A DNA stretch of 64,000 nt, taken from positions 15,956,419 through 16,020,418 of the forward strand of contig NC_087076.1 in the NCBI RefSeq assembly GCF_026151205.1, written 5' to 3'. The translations under genes were made by a program, and so were the position numbers. Shown here piece after piece: positions 12,901-27,900 of this stretch (positions are counted from its first letter, which is position 1; every line of letters starts with the position of its first letter). The notes beneath the pieces are model-generated. The model was not told the DNA's origin. It made no database searches and saw only the letters and a program-made list of their open reading frames with translations. The DNA is from Bolinopsis microptera (Eukaryota > Ctenophora > Tentaculata > Lobata > Bolinopsidae).

Positions 12901-15900
12901 TACCATATAATTAGTTAACATCCTCCCTCAGATCAACGAGTACGTTAGTGTTCAGCTCAGTAGTGTTTGCTGACGAGGGCCAGTACAAGTGCCAGGCCAC
13001 ATACTCTGGACTTACTGGAAACCTCCAATCTACCGAATTCGAACTTTTTGTCAGAGGTGAGAATTGAACAGTTTTTTTGCCATGTAATGATTCAAGATCG
13101 TTCGATTGTTAACGATGTAATGTCTTTACTTAACTTTCAAGTACCGGTAGTTGTATGTGGCTATTTTTTAATTTAAAAGAAATACAATTGTCTATTCTGA
13201 CGTCCATGATCAATTTGGCATTTAAAGTTTTGATACAATGGCTTTACTTCACCTGCATGAAATTTAATAAATTTGCTCGTTTCGGCAGCAATCAGTCGAC
13301 CGTACATGCTAGAGGAGCAATTGTTTTAAATATTATTAGTAAAACTCATAATTGCATGCCTTCTTGGAATCAAATTTGCTTACCAAGAAAAACAAAGACC
13401 GAATAAAATTAAAAGTAATGAACAACTGTGTTTGCTGCAAGCTTGACGATGACGATAGTGTGTCGTCGAGCATGATAAAACGTCACAAGATTGGGATTTT
13501 AACTCAGTATTTGGTATTTTTTGACAATTTTATTGTCTATGTAACCTCGTACGGTCTGGCAAATATAAGCGGTTTTAATTAGTGGAATGAACGATGTCAT
13601 CGGTAATAATAGCTCTTGTTATATGCAGACAAGGAGAGTGTCACATACCGTTATTGATCACGAGGAGGGGATTAAAATCGGGCTAATATTTATAGGTTTT
13701 AAGTCGCCTGATCCCCATATTTATCATAGGATAATCGTAAGCGCATATGATAAAATGAACAAGGTGAAAAAGTGATAATGAATTAAATGAAATCTCTATT
13801 TGACCACACAATTTCCTCCACCAGTAAAGCAAATCATCAACATTGTTCATTTTCAGGAGTATTCACCAATCCGAGGGATCTGAACGCGGTAAAGGACAAT
13901 GATGCTAAGTTGACTTGTGTTTATAAAAACGAAGTTCAGACAGCCGTCACGTAAGTACCTCAGTATTTTACTATAAAAAGATACTGATAGGTTGTAAGCA
14001 ACATAAAATAATAGAATAGAACTTGCGAACTGTGCTATTTAATCTGATAAGAAACATTTTCCCCAATTATAGTGGTAGTTGCTATATAAATATATTTATC
14101 TGATAACATCAAAATAGTTGCACATCGATTTATCTCCGTCTTATGACAAGTTTAACTAACATACACACACAGGTGGTACAAGAACAACGTTGCATTGACA
14201 GCTGGAGGCTCCACCGTGAACGAGAACCAAAACACCCTGACCTTCTCCAACTTTCTGACAACCAGTGTGCTCTCCCTGTCCCAAGTAACCGCTAGTGATG
14301 ATCAGGCCCAACTGTTTTGCAGAGCTACACTGGGAGGGGTCACTGTGGATTCTAGTACTGTTACCATGACTGTTTACCGTAAGTGTTAGGCATATTGCTG
14401 ATTTACATTGTGATCAATATTCTTGGGATCTTCAACGAAAATTTTGTTACCTCGGCTTTTATAAATTGTGGGAAAGCTTGATTTTTCAAGAGGAGATATT
14501 GAAACCCCACCACCACTAACTCTCACTAGATTTATAATCATGATAATTATCGAAGTTAAAGTTAAAGAGTTAAAGTGATTATTCAGTGGGTCACGGGGCT
14601 TAAAAGGTTATGGACCATGCAGATATGCTTTCGTATCTTGTTTAAAAAAGCTGCTGTTGATTTTTGTTATTATCAAAGTTTTTAAAACTGTGCCCATTAA
14701 TCATTATGTATACATTATGCTTTTGTATTGTCAAATCTACCAATTAAAGGATTATTATTGGCGCAAACTGAGCCAGATAGTGCAAGATAAATCATCGTCA
14801 TCGACAATTTCGTGGCAAACGTCCTTATATTTATAATTATCGTACTCGATTCTGATTGGCCGATAAGATGTCACGTGGTTATCCAACTCGATACTGATCG
14901 GGAACCTTCCCGTACGACGGAGTTTATCTCCTATAAGATAAGAAATCATAACAAAAGATAAGCAGCACGCGAATCGTGTGATTGGTAGGCCTAGCGTCAC
15001 GTGACAGGAGGAACATCACGTGATTGGTCAGCTTATCACGTGATCGAAGCCCCTACCAGTTTTGTAAAATAGCAAAGTCCCATTTCCGTTTTTATCCCTT
15101 GGCAATATGCTCTTCCTTTCTGTTCTGTTTATCAGCGTCTGTGCTTTAAACTCTGATTTAACTTATTTTATCTCTTCCGTTTACAGAAAAACAAACTGGT
15201 TGTCGGCTTCAGTATCCTTACTTTTTGCGTTTTTCCCTTCTATTATGCTTAGTTGATAGTCCGAAAGTTTGAGCCACTGAGTCGAAAAAGTTAGCCAGTG
15301 GACCGAGACTTACAGAAAGTAAGCCAATAAGCCACTAATTCGAGCTATTCGTCTGAATCGGTGAGCCTGGATTGCGTTTATGAATTCCTAATTTTTGACT
15401 CACTCGAAGTCAGTCTCGGATTATGAGTATCTACTCGAGTATATAATTACTTTTATGAATGACCTCTAATGATATTAGGTTGTCATCTTATCTTGCTTTT
15501 GATTGGCTCTCAGGGCCGCCACGTGTTTGAACAGTAAATTTATCAGAGCCATTCAGAAGAAAAAAATAACTATTCTTTATTCACCTATAATATAGATTAT
15601 CTTGTTACATGTTTTTAAATTCCTGAATTTTAATGTGTCAGTGTGGAAATGAATGCAATGCTGTTTAACTCGGCAAAAAAAAAACAACCAGCCGCATTGC
15701 CCGCGATTAGTATTTTACTCACTTTTAACATATTATCGTTTCAGAGCCTACCGCCTTACCCTCTATTTCCGTGGAGCTGGGATCTTCAATCTCTCTGGCT
15801 GGTTCAGCTCCTGTTTCCACTGGGGAGACAATCACTATCAACTGGTTCAAGTCCTTCACTCAGGTCAGTAACGTAAAGTTAGTGTACGACAAGGTGTAAA

Positions 15901-18900
15901 GTTTACAAATCATGCACAATGTATACAGTATCATACTGTCTGTAGATCCTGCTTCTTGTAAAGTTGAAGCAGGAATGTAGGGTAGGGCAAGCATGGGAGG
16001 TTATGTATGTTTACTCTAGATTTTCAGAGTTACGTGTTTAAAAACGTGTGTCGCCGGCCAACTCCATGCTAACGTTTACGTGCTGTTAACCAATGTTAGC
16101 ACTAGATGACGTGCTGTTAACCAATGTTAGCACTAGATTACGTGCTGTTAACCAATGTTAGCACTAGATTACATGCTGTTAACCAATGTTAGCACTAGAT
16201 TACGTGCTGTTAACCAATGTTAGCACTAGATTACGTGCTGTTAACCAATGTTAGCACTAGATTACGTGCTGTTAACCAATGTTAGCACTAGATTACCCAC
16301 GAACACCTCTCCAACAGGTAACCGACAACATAGTTACAACCACTGTAGGAAACCTCTACCAGTCCACCATGACTGTGCCTGTAATAGCGTTCGGAGATGC
16401 GGGTAACTACTTCTACGAAGTAACCTACGGGGCTAGTGACAACTTCCTGGGTGGATCTTTGGAGACAGAGTACACTCAGGTTACTGTGTATGGTGAGTTC
16501 GAGAAACCAGATATTATAGCTTTGGCTGAAATCGAAACGTTTGATTCCATTGAAGTATTTTTTTTCCTGAAATCAGTTTTTGAGTAGTAATTTTATGGGA
16601 TATGAATTATCAAGCATAACTTTTCGGAACCTCTCAGTTTATATGCATTGTGCAAGGATATGCGATGAGGACTGCTTCAAAAACTTTTATTAATTTAACA
16701 ATATGAACCGAAATATCTCACCAGGATTCTCTGTCAACCCCGTGTCTACTCTGGGAATTGTGGATAAGAGCATGACACTGACCTGTGTCGCTAGAGCAGA
16801 TTCTCAGCCATCCTCCCTGAGTTGGTTGAAGGATGACCAGCTTTATACTACCAGTGTTACCAGTCCGTCTTACGATAGGTTTGTCATGGATCTTTCAAAC
16901 TTTGCTAAACTTTGCTACCTTTCACAGATTTAGTCGATTAAAATAGATGCTGTTTTATTTTATTTTTCTTTACTCTGAGGAGTACTTCAGTTAAAGTTAA
17001 TCAACATTGGATCCTGTTCTATTAAAAGTTACTTTTTGCTCAGTGAAACGAAGAAGACGACATCAACAGCGGTGTTCTCCAGTGTCCAAGTAAACGACGC
17101 TGGGAGCTACAAATGTAGAGCAATCTGGAGTGATGTCGAGACTTATTACTCAACTGTCTCCACTATCACCACCTCCAGTTAGTTAATGAAATCATCATAA
17201 TCTAATTGTAAAACCGTGATAGTAAGAATAAGATTTTTGGAATACAATGATTAATGGTGCATTCGCTCGAAAATAAGCTGTATACTGTCACGTGGGAGTA
17301 ACATCAGCACAATTATGTAAACTTCAAATGGATTTATTCTTTTCACACAATCTTAACACATACTATCACAGGTCTGGGCTTGATTCAGCACCCTGCTGAT
17401 GTTTACGTGACAGCCGCAGGAACAGTGACATTCACCTGCAAAACCTCGACCAGCAGCCAACTGAGCCAAATCTCGTGGATCACGGAGAAGGTACAAAAAA
17501 CCCATTATTTCGTATTAAACAAAGACTATATCTATATTTGGCATCGTTACCTTCCTATAAATAAAACTAAATTTGGGTTGTTTAACTTCTTGCGTTATTG
17601 TACTCTATATAAAATGGTGTGATCTAACTCAGTAATCTCCTTGTCAGATACCCCTATCAAGCAACAGTCCCGTCACCACTACAGCATCTGTTGGCTCCGG
17701 TGGTGAGGACCGCACCCACACCTTCACCTACACTTCTACTTCCTCTGTGGAGAACCTGCAGGTCTACTGTCAAATAGACTATCAGACTGGGGAGTCCTTC
17801 ACCAGTGACAAGGCTGATCTCTTCTATCGAGGTGAGGACATTTCTTTGGGTTTATAATTGATAGGGATATCTTGAACTATGGTATCGTTGTAATACTTTT
17901 GATTGAATTTTACGGAGCTATTTGGGAAACGTTATGTTGTTATTATGTTAACTGCAATACTTAACCATTTGATTGCCAGGATTCATGACGGAACCCGAGG
18001 CTGTAGCAGTAAGGACAGGAGAGGGACTGACTTTGACCTGTGTGGTGTCCGGTGATGAACCTGACTCCATCACCTGGTTCAAGGACGATGCTTTGGTGGT
18101 TTCTGCTTCTGCTGTATTTGAGATTCAATCAAATTATGATCCATTAACTTTCACAAAGGTACAATTTGATTGTTCAACATCATATTTGTTATGGCCAACT
18201 TTATTTGATTTCGCTGTCAAAAAAAACATAGTCCACCAGTCCACATCACTTTGAAAACAAAATTATCCTCCCACAGCAATCTCTGCTGGTAGTGGAGTAC
18301 GTGACTAGCTTCTCTAAAGGCAGCTATGTGTGTAAAGCCAAGTTCTCTGATAACTCAGAAAAAGAAACAGACCCTGTTCTCGTCCAACCTATAGGTAACG
18401 TATTATTATATTGGAAATTGTGGTATACCTTATGAAACTGTAGAAACAGAGTATGATGAAGATTAAATATAAGATGTTTTCTGTAACGTATTGAGCAAAT
18501 ATGAAATAGCTGTCAACCCAAAACCTTTGTTAGAGTTGGGCGTTAGAACGTCAAAAAACGAATAAATATTCTTCTCGATTCACTCTAAAACTTTACTGAT
18601 ATATGATTTGTTTCAAAAGATTAATTCTAAAATAAAGAAACATAAACACCTCTTCTCTTCAGAGGTGTCCTTGTCGGATATCTACTACACATCCAACGCA
18701 GCAACAGTAACTTTGACGTGCGTTTTGTCCTCTAAGCCCAGCACAAACTCTGCAACTTTTACTTACCTGGACTCTGGTGGTTCCTCTACAAGTAAATACC
18801 AAAATGAATATGTTATCACTTGTAAATTGTAATTCATCTAACTAAAACTTGATTATTAAAATTCTCTTGTTTAAAAAGACAGACAAACCTCATTTGGAGG

Positions 18901-21900
18901 GGGTCTGTTCAAAACATATAAACATATAAGTGATACGAAATATTTATAAGCAGGAGCTTTCAAAATACTTGTGTAAATCGTCTTCTTCTTCTTCCTCACT
19001 CACCACTCTCCCACCCACAGCTATAGAAACGACCACGCTATCAGAGATCTCCAGCTCCGAGTACCAGGCCACTACCACCTACTCAGTCTCTCTGCTGACC
19101 GGGAAAACCTTCCTCTGTCAGGCTGACTTCTCCAGCATTGGTGCTGGAGTCTTGAAGGCAGACGCTAAATCTCCTAATCTACTCCGTACGTTGCATGATT
19201 TATCTTTTACTAATTTAAAAATCCTAACACCCCCGTCCCTTAACTTAGGAATCAAGAAAATTGCAAGTGTTTACAGGTGGATATATTTTTTGTAGAAAAT
19301 GTATTCAATCTAGTTACATTGTTATTAACAATTTCATTTGCAGAGGTGCTGACACAGCCAGTGACGTCCATCGGTTTCTCCGGAGATGCTCTAACCCTGA
19401 CCTGTGGAGCGAGCTACTACTCCTCCCTCCCCACCACCTTTACCTGGATCAATGCTGCTGGTACTACTTTCTCAGGTTACTCATAATACATGTTATAGAG
19501 ATTAATGTTTTTTTTTCAGATTCAAACGTAGCACATTTCAACAAGGTTCGTAATTCACTGTTATAGAAGTATAAATGTCAGACGTCTTGGCAACTATTCG
19601 TATTGGAACAGTCATATAATAATAACATCCCTACAGCTGGCACTACAAGTGGAATCACAGTAACAAACACAAACGGAGCCAGTACCCTGACTATAGGATC
19701 TCTGTCCTACAATACGGTTACCAACACACAGGTATTTTTAGATAATTTCCTTTATTTTTGGTATGTTTACTGAATTTGGTTAAATAATATTCATTTAAAA
19801 CTTCAGTTTTGATCTGATACATGTGTTAAATTATTAAGATATTTCTAACTTCTAAACACACAGGACCAGTACCAGTGCAGTGTCGCGTACACCGGGGTCG
19901 GAACTCTCCAGTCTAACTTCGCTGATGTTTACGTCAGAGGTGAGGGTCTGCACTGACCTGAGAGAGTTGTTGAGCCACTTTAGTCTTTACTTAACCATTC
20001 AGTGTTTTTTTATGAACATTTTTTGTTTATCACCATATATCATGATTAAAGCGTTGAGTACGCTAGACTTAGAATTTAAGAAGAGGCTTCTCATATTACA
20101 TAATGATGAAAGAAATTAATAACCAATGTTATCCCAGAAATCATCAATTACTCGACGGTTACCAACAATGAGTTTGCTGGAGCTGCTTTCACCCTCTCCT
20201 GTAGCTACATGTCTAACCAGGCTGTCACCGTTTCTTGGAAACAAGTTCGTCACAAGAAGCTGTGCTTCTGTATTATTAATTACAATTTGAAGCCTGTTGA
20301 GTTTAATTTGATTTTTCGCTATCATATTATTTTTTCAACCGACACTACCTCTTTTTGCTCTCAATTCGATATCCCTATTCATATTCAGTATTAAAATTCA
20401 CTACTATAACAATAACTAATCTCCAGGGAAACGACGTGATAACCACGGGAACAACAACTCACCTTGGAAACGGGAAGAATCTAGGAACTCTAGTGTTCGC
20501 CTCCCTGACAGTAGCAGATGCCGGAGATTACAAGTGTACTGCTACTGAGGACAGCAGAGAGGTGCTGTCTTCTGGGACTGTTACTCTCACTGTGCTAGGT
20601 ACATGTGTTCGGGCTGTTAATCAGTTAATGTTGCTTAAGTTACTTGCAGTTACTTACAGTTAGTCACTGTTAATATTGGTCTCAGTTCTATGTGTTATTA
20701 AGTGGATTTTGTGTAAAGAATTGGTAATAGAGCCGGAAAAGGTTACAATCACCAAAATCATAATGACCATTATAGTGACACGCGAATAATCTATATGAAA
20801 TAATCACGATGGCATCACAGTTCGAGACATCGCTATCGAGTATTGTAATTAGTATCAAATTTAAGTTTTAAGGTTTAAATATTGAATCGCTTCGCGTCAT
20901 CGATCGCTTATCGCTGTAATTTTCAAATACCTGATTTACCGTTTATGATTCATCTCACCGTTATAGCTGTCTAGTCAGCATGTTAGTGCCTAATCGTCGA
21001 GTCCGATCTACAGTCTCAATCTGCCGTGTGTTAACTACACAATAAATGTGGAAAATTTCTAATGCTTTGTTCTGTGACCATTAATAACGTTCAAACGAAT
21101 ATCTGTCATTAAAAAACCCTTCCTAGAGAAATTAAAAATGAGAAATGACGGTGAAAAGTAAAATGCATAGCATTGTTAGTTTATACTCATTATGTCATCT
21201 GTTAATAGCAGTTGATTATCTCGGTCAGTGTAGCCAGACCATTTAGTATCGACTTGACAAGACAATTTAGACGAGATTTAAATCGGGTTTTCTCCCTTTC
21301 TTCTCAAATGTTATTTGTTCGTCCTCCAGTCCTTTCACATTAATAGAGGAGTTGAGTTTCGCTTTTGAAAAAAGTATCTCTTCGTTCAAATCGGGTGATG
21401 CCGATAATAATGATTCTTATAGTGGAAATTTAGCGAAGTACGTCATCCGATCATGTGAGAATATTCCAGCTTAATCTCTCACTCAGCTCTCCGTTATTAT
21501 TACTTTATTAATGTGGTTGGCATGCCACACTCATGGATATAATTCATTTAGTTAAGTTTTATGATGAGAATAAGGGGCATAAGGAGAATCTAAGGTTTGG
21601 TTTTCGTACTTTATTTCTACCTCACCTTGCTTACTTTTATTTATTCAACCACATATCATACGCTTATTAATATCATTTTGCTTAATTTGTCAAATAAGTA
21701 TTGACAATGTGACTCTGCTTGTCAGTGATATGGACTATGTTATTATGGATTAAACTGGGGCTGACAAATTTAGAACAGTTTCAAGTATCACAACATAACT
21801 AATTGTAGTCCATCCTTAACTGAAATTGTGCTCGCTACGGATATACCAGATAGAAGAGCATCTGTTGTTGACCAGCCCATAAGTTAAAAAATTATGAGAT

Positions 21901-24900
21901 TGTTTTTACTATTTACTTATTTACAGTATTCATTTTCTATTCGTAATCATTGTTTTCTTTGCATTGCAAAATGGCTTCAGTCGCTTCATTCGTTGTGTGC
22001 AGTTTGCAGTTTAATTTTTACACATGTATCAGACCAACTTGTCAAGGAATTTAGCAAAGTATGCATGAGCAGCTGCCAGGACGTGACGTGTCCTGTAACC
22101 CTTGTGGTTTTGTAACGTCGTTTTGTGGTCCCGTTACGGTGTTAGCTTGGGATTCGGTAAACAGTTGTATGCTCAATTCCATAACGTTTGTAAAACTAAA
22201 AGCCACCACCCTGGGTCCTTGGGGCTGCTCTTCATGTAATGTCACATAATTATCATTACCTTATTGTTCGACAAATTGGGGATATCACTGCTGATTACTA
22301 CTTTAAGTTTTCTAACAACATTGACAAATAAAGCAATATGTAGCTATGCTGGGTGACTAATATTAATAATACTTTGCGTGGAGTTCTATGGAGTTGCGAA
22401 CGGTATGATTTATATCTTTGACCTTGGCGCAATTGGATTTCTCCGAAATTATATACTCGAATAAGGCTACGGTAATGAGGTTTTTTCAATTACTGTTGTT
22501 CAGATCAGTTAAAATATTTGGGCCAAGGCTAGCTGTCTCTACTGAGATCATTTTTCAAATTCGCTTCAAAGCGTTATCGGATTTCGGGGTTCAGGGGTTT
22601 GCCAAATGAAAGGGTGGGAATAAGATTGTAGGAATAAGTAAAGGAAGATCTGGAATCGTTCAATAGTTTTAGACATAAATCATTTTGCTAAAGTGCAAGC
22701 TCTGAAGCATGAGTTAAATGTCGTAAACATTGGCAGCAGAGTGCTCGTTGTCAAGCTGTAGTCAAATAGTCTCACGACACTTTGTTGTGGTTCAGCTCTC
22801 AAATCTGAAAAGTGAAAAGTAGTTTGATTGTTGCTGACAGATAAAATAATGAGCTCATTAGACCGCCCTTGGAATTTTGCTAAAGCTAAATTTGGCAAAA
22901 TTATCCTGATGTCGACATATTTGGCAGTTTAAGCCGCGCTCGTTATCTCAAATATTTATGAAATCATGCCTTTGTGTCCAACCTGCAGTCAAATTCAAAT
23001 CGGCCTACCATAAATGTGAAAGCGTACCACGTGGTATTTATTATAGGTGGGTAATAATAGGACAGGACGGACGGAACTTTGATGTTTTCTGGTATGAGAT
23101 TTCTACCGCAACCCAAAAGTTCACTCTTTTGTAAATGTCTGTTCAGGGTTCAGGGAAGCCTGTTCACTGACTTAAGACTTAAGTCGGCTTCTTGGTCCGA
23201 GCAACTACAATTCCTCGCCACACGTCGCGGTCAAGCATAACAGATCTTATCTCTTCAACACAGGAAAGGCTGGTGTCCTTCTTTAGCATGTCCAGAAACG
23301 TAAGGTGGGGCCTCCCCGGTCTCCTGTATCCATGCTGAGGGTCCCAGAACAGAAGTTGGTTTGCCAGAAGGTCGTCATGCCTGGCTACATGTCCAGCCAG
23401 TCTCATTCTTCTGGAGGCTATCATCGCTGATGGCTTGGGGATGTTGCCGTATAAATCACTGTTGTTGATGATTTGTGGCCAACGTATGTTCAAGGCCATC
23501 CGGAGCATTCTAGTGTAGCATCCATTGATCCGCTTAGTCATGGATTGGCTTATCGTCCAAGCTTCAGAGCCGTACAAGAGTACGGGCTCAACCGTTGCTC
23601 GAAAGACACGGATCTTTAAGTCCCTGCGCATTCCAGACTTCCAGGTTGTCTTTAACTGATGACAGGCCCCCCATGCCTTTGCTTTCCTAACATCAAAGTC
23701 CTTTTCCGCACTCATTATTCTGCTTCCAAGGTAGACAAAGTCATCTACTTGCTCTATCTCCTGCCCACTTGCTGCTTTAATGACGGTAGAGTCAGACTCA
23801 GAGAGATTGACTCTGATGTACTTCGTCTCACTCTCGTTGAGGTGAAGTCCAACGGAGTTAGCAAGACATGTTAATGTTATTATGTTTTCTCTCATTAACT
23901 ACGGTCCTAAAATTAGCTCATTATATATCTTCATCGGTATGCAGTTTAGAATATTATACATGTAGGTTCAAATTCCGCGTATGCGCTACAAGTACAATAT
24001 TGCTATTTGTGATTTTTAAATTTAGTTCCTGTTTCCATATTGATTTATCTAATCGGTTTTGCCCTTCTTTCAGGTTTACCTTTCGTTCGGATTACCTTTC
24101 GTTCAGTGAAACTTTCTGTTTCAGTAATTACTTATTCATTGTTATTAGTGTGTTGTAAATGCTAAATATAAGCTGACGTAAGAACTCAAATACTGTGGTC
24201 GTTTCCATTTAATTATCAGATCAAAATTACCATTTTCCTCAAACGTTTGGATTTACTAATCTTGGTATGCACTATGCCTGACTTTTATAGTCTTATACCA
24301 GATACCTGAAGCTAATGTTATAAATAACTGTTTAATAAAGTGATCACTCGGGTAAGGTGTGGTTCACGTAGCTGGAAGTTCATCTAATTTGTCTATGTAA
24401 TAGAATTGCTAAGTTTTAGATAACAAAATCAGGTTATGTAAAAATATGTTGTCTGTCTTTACTTCGATTGCATAAAAACCTGAGACGGAATGTTTTACAT
24501 TCACGATTCAGCACGTTTATTATCTTCGTATTAACGATTTCACATGCATTTCACGGTCTACAACTCTCCAGCGAGACATATAATAGAGTTATTTCTTAAT
24601 TCTTTTTACAATTTTTGATAGCTCCATATAAGTAAGTAATATTTTATTACTGTTGTTTTATTAATAATCTCCCGTTATTTTGCTTTTTGCATATTGCTTC
24701 GCCCGTTTTGCTGGAGTACTTTTTTTTTTGTTTGTTTGAAAACCAGTTTTTGCTGGTACCCATAAGGGCTTTGGAACCAATATATAATAAATTGTATGAA
24801 TAAATCAAATCCCCGTGGGGCACGCGACATTCAAGATCTAGTTGCAAGCACATGTTATAAAACATTGTAAAATAGCCTCAAGACCAGAACTGCATATTGC

Positions 24901-27900
24901 TTGGGCTTCCAGCCCAGTTTGCTCAACAGTTCGTGGCCTACTTACCTAACTTAAAACCTTAGTGCAATGCTTGCAACAACTAAAATCCTATTCTATAACT
25001 AAGTTACCCTATTACGTATAATCTAGAAGAGTGATGCAAAAAGTCAACTGATAACGCAACACAGTCTAATCATACTCTTATCAGTAGTTCCTCTAACCTC
25101 TGTTCTCAGTTATACAAAAAGTATTAAACTCCATGAAATTAACGTCACACACATACACAAATGCTTGACTTTCTCAAATAATTAGTCACTCAGCGACACA
25201 AACTTTGTTGTTTTTTATGTAATATTTCTTGCTCGGGTCCTTCTTGATTCCCTCTTTCATTTCCTGTACGAGCTTTTGGCGAGAGATTCGCTCATCCTGC
25301 GACCTGTCTGGAGATAAGTAGAGTTTGTTGTAGTTGAAATTGTAGTCTGCCACATCAACCGATTTCAAGACTTTTGCTCTGCTCAGAAATTCACGTACAA
25401 TTTCAGGATCTCGCAAAGTAACTTTTATCGGCCGTGATCGAGGGCTGTCAGACTTCTTTACTCCCACTCTCTCAATGTTTGTTATAGTCGGCCTTCCAAT
25501 GAACTTCATAAAACCCCAAATATCACCCACGAGATCCCGTTCGTTCATTTCTTGCTCTTCACATTCGAGCTGTTCTGGGGCCCCGAAGATGATAAAGTTT
25601 TTCGACCGATCATCTTCTGTAATCGCCGATTTCACAGCCATTTTGATTTTAGCTGGAGAGATATCAGAAGCTACGCTGTTATTCTTTACAACATCTGTAA
25701 ACAGTTTCATTTCTGTTTTCACTGTCTCCTTCACTGAAGCTAGTTTACCAGATTTGCATTGGATGAGCTCGTTCTGAGTTTTTATCTGTTCTGATTTCTG
25801 TTGGTCAAGCGTCTCTGCTGCTGATCTCAAAACATTTCTCGATTTACATATCATAGACCCCATCTTCAAAACTATTTCGGTTATTACATCCTTTGTAACG
25901 CCTTTTGGCTTGAACAAGTCATGAGTGAGGTCCTCTAGTTTCCTGCAATTAAGATTCGCTAAAACCGAGTCTGATAAGTCCTCAATCTGTTTCTCCAGTT
26001 CGTGAAGAGTACTGACCGAAAATTCCATATTGTGTATACTTCGTGTATAGCAAAGCTGCACAGTAAAAGGCAGTGCAATTACCTATTTACTGATAAGAGA
26101 CAACTGATATCAACTCACAAGCGAAAAGATTGATTGCACACTCAGCGAAAAGATTGATTGCACACTGAATGTGCACACTCCATGTTATTAAGTGTTATGT
26201 AAAGATGAAATGAGATAAGGTTACAAATACCTATAAAATATGTTTACCGATTATTAAAATGTACAAATTAAAGTTTCCCTGAATAAAGATTTGCATGATA
26301 GCCGCTGGATAATGCATGTCAGCTTTTTCTGGAAGTATACATGATGTAGCGAATGGGATCTCAAATATACAAATTATTGACGAATATATGCAATGTTTCA
26401 TATACCGGTACTTAGTGTTAAATTCGTTTTTGTTTCTAAATTGCCGCGAAATTAATTTAGCACGCATTATAAAAGTACAGGTAGCCTTGCTTATAATTCC
26501 TAAATCGAGTTCGCATTTCAGTTGTTATCGATCGTAATGAGTTATTAGTATCAAATTATGTCCATCCTTCATCATTTTCCACAGCTGTACCTAGTAAACT
26601 TGATGAGACTACCCACTACACGGGGAATGTAAAGATAAACAATGACCATACCAATGACTCGTGCTCATGATGTCACCGCGCGGTCAACATTGTCTCTTAA
26701 TTGGAGCCCTAGTCAGTAGTCACTAGTGTAAACACACTCGTGTGTGCGTGTAGCTGTGTAGGTGCAAACAATCATTAATTCATTAAGTTGCTCTCCGAAT
26801 ATCTTCTATGTGTATCTTTCAGTATCTATCAGTTTGATTGTTTATGTTCGATACCTATCAGTTATTCTGCTACTAATAACGCGAATTAAAAAGTAACCGC
26901 ACCCGTATTCTCAAGTTTTCTTACCAAGCATGAACCTATAACCGGATGAACTTTTGTTTTCGTGACCGCCCTCTTTTCCAATGAAGCTCAGTGTAATGTT
27001 CATGCTATCTGCAGTGGTCTTACATGATGTTTTTCTTAAACAAAGCACATTTTTACACAACCACATTCTAGAACGAGGCACTGGGTCAGTTTAGCTTCAG
27101 TATGCAGTATTAAGTTACGATTTATATGCTCTTGCATCATATGTGTGTATTATATGTGCTCTAGTATGCATATTATGTACATTTCCTTGTTTGAGTTTCA
27201 AGCCTGCAGTCACCTGATTGAACTGAGTAAAGACTGATTTGTGAAGGTTTTTTGTAGTAATCCTATCTTGTGAAGTTACCTCACAGAGTACAAACTAGCT
27301 CAGCTTCAGTAACATGTTTTAAAGTGCTGTAATGTATATGAATTGAAATCATCTGAGTCGAGTCATACATTCATTTCCGATGAGCCTTATTTCTTTTTCA
27401 GCTGTTAACCTGATCGTCAATGATATGGTCTGATTTCTGAAGTACTATACCGAGTGTAGGAGCATATTTGAACAGAATAACTAATATCGTTTCGAAACTG
27501 TGCCCGTAATCTTCCCTTTTAGGGATGTTATTAACTTTCTGTCACGGTTTAGTCCGTTGACAGTCACCATGCACCTTACTTAGTTGTGTTGCGTACCTAC
27601 CACTGCTGCTTCCAAAGTGTAATGATATTTATTCCAACTAAATTATTAAAATAACGTCGTATCGGTACCCATTATTGATCAGGAGTCCATTATTACACTC
27701 AGCCACATCCCTCTTTGATCATGCCTCAACGAGTTTGTCCCATCTATTTTTCAGTGTTTTGTAACTATGATACTTTAATAGTGTTAGTTCACAAAGTTAC
27801 CCTTAATTAGTTTAGTATAATAGTGTTAATCAAGTTGTCATGTTTCAGCTTGTTACGTACTCGCATATTATGTATTATTTTATTTATGATTACGTAATAT

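Noticed and set aside
13155..13775. Run of plus-strand ORFs as a nested gene
   Set aside because: They lie in different frames inside an intron with good splice sites and show no domain.
20599..20663. Ig15 reading through its donor to a stop as a short protein end
   Set aside because: The extension lacks any anchor or domain, and the splice to Ig16 is phase-compatible. RNA could still show such an isoform.
23179..26061. One single LINE spanning both antisense fragments
   Set aside because: The orientation fits, but the 1.3 kb between them shows no endonuclease or polymerase coding, so I list them as separate fragments.
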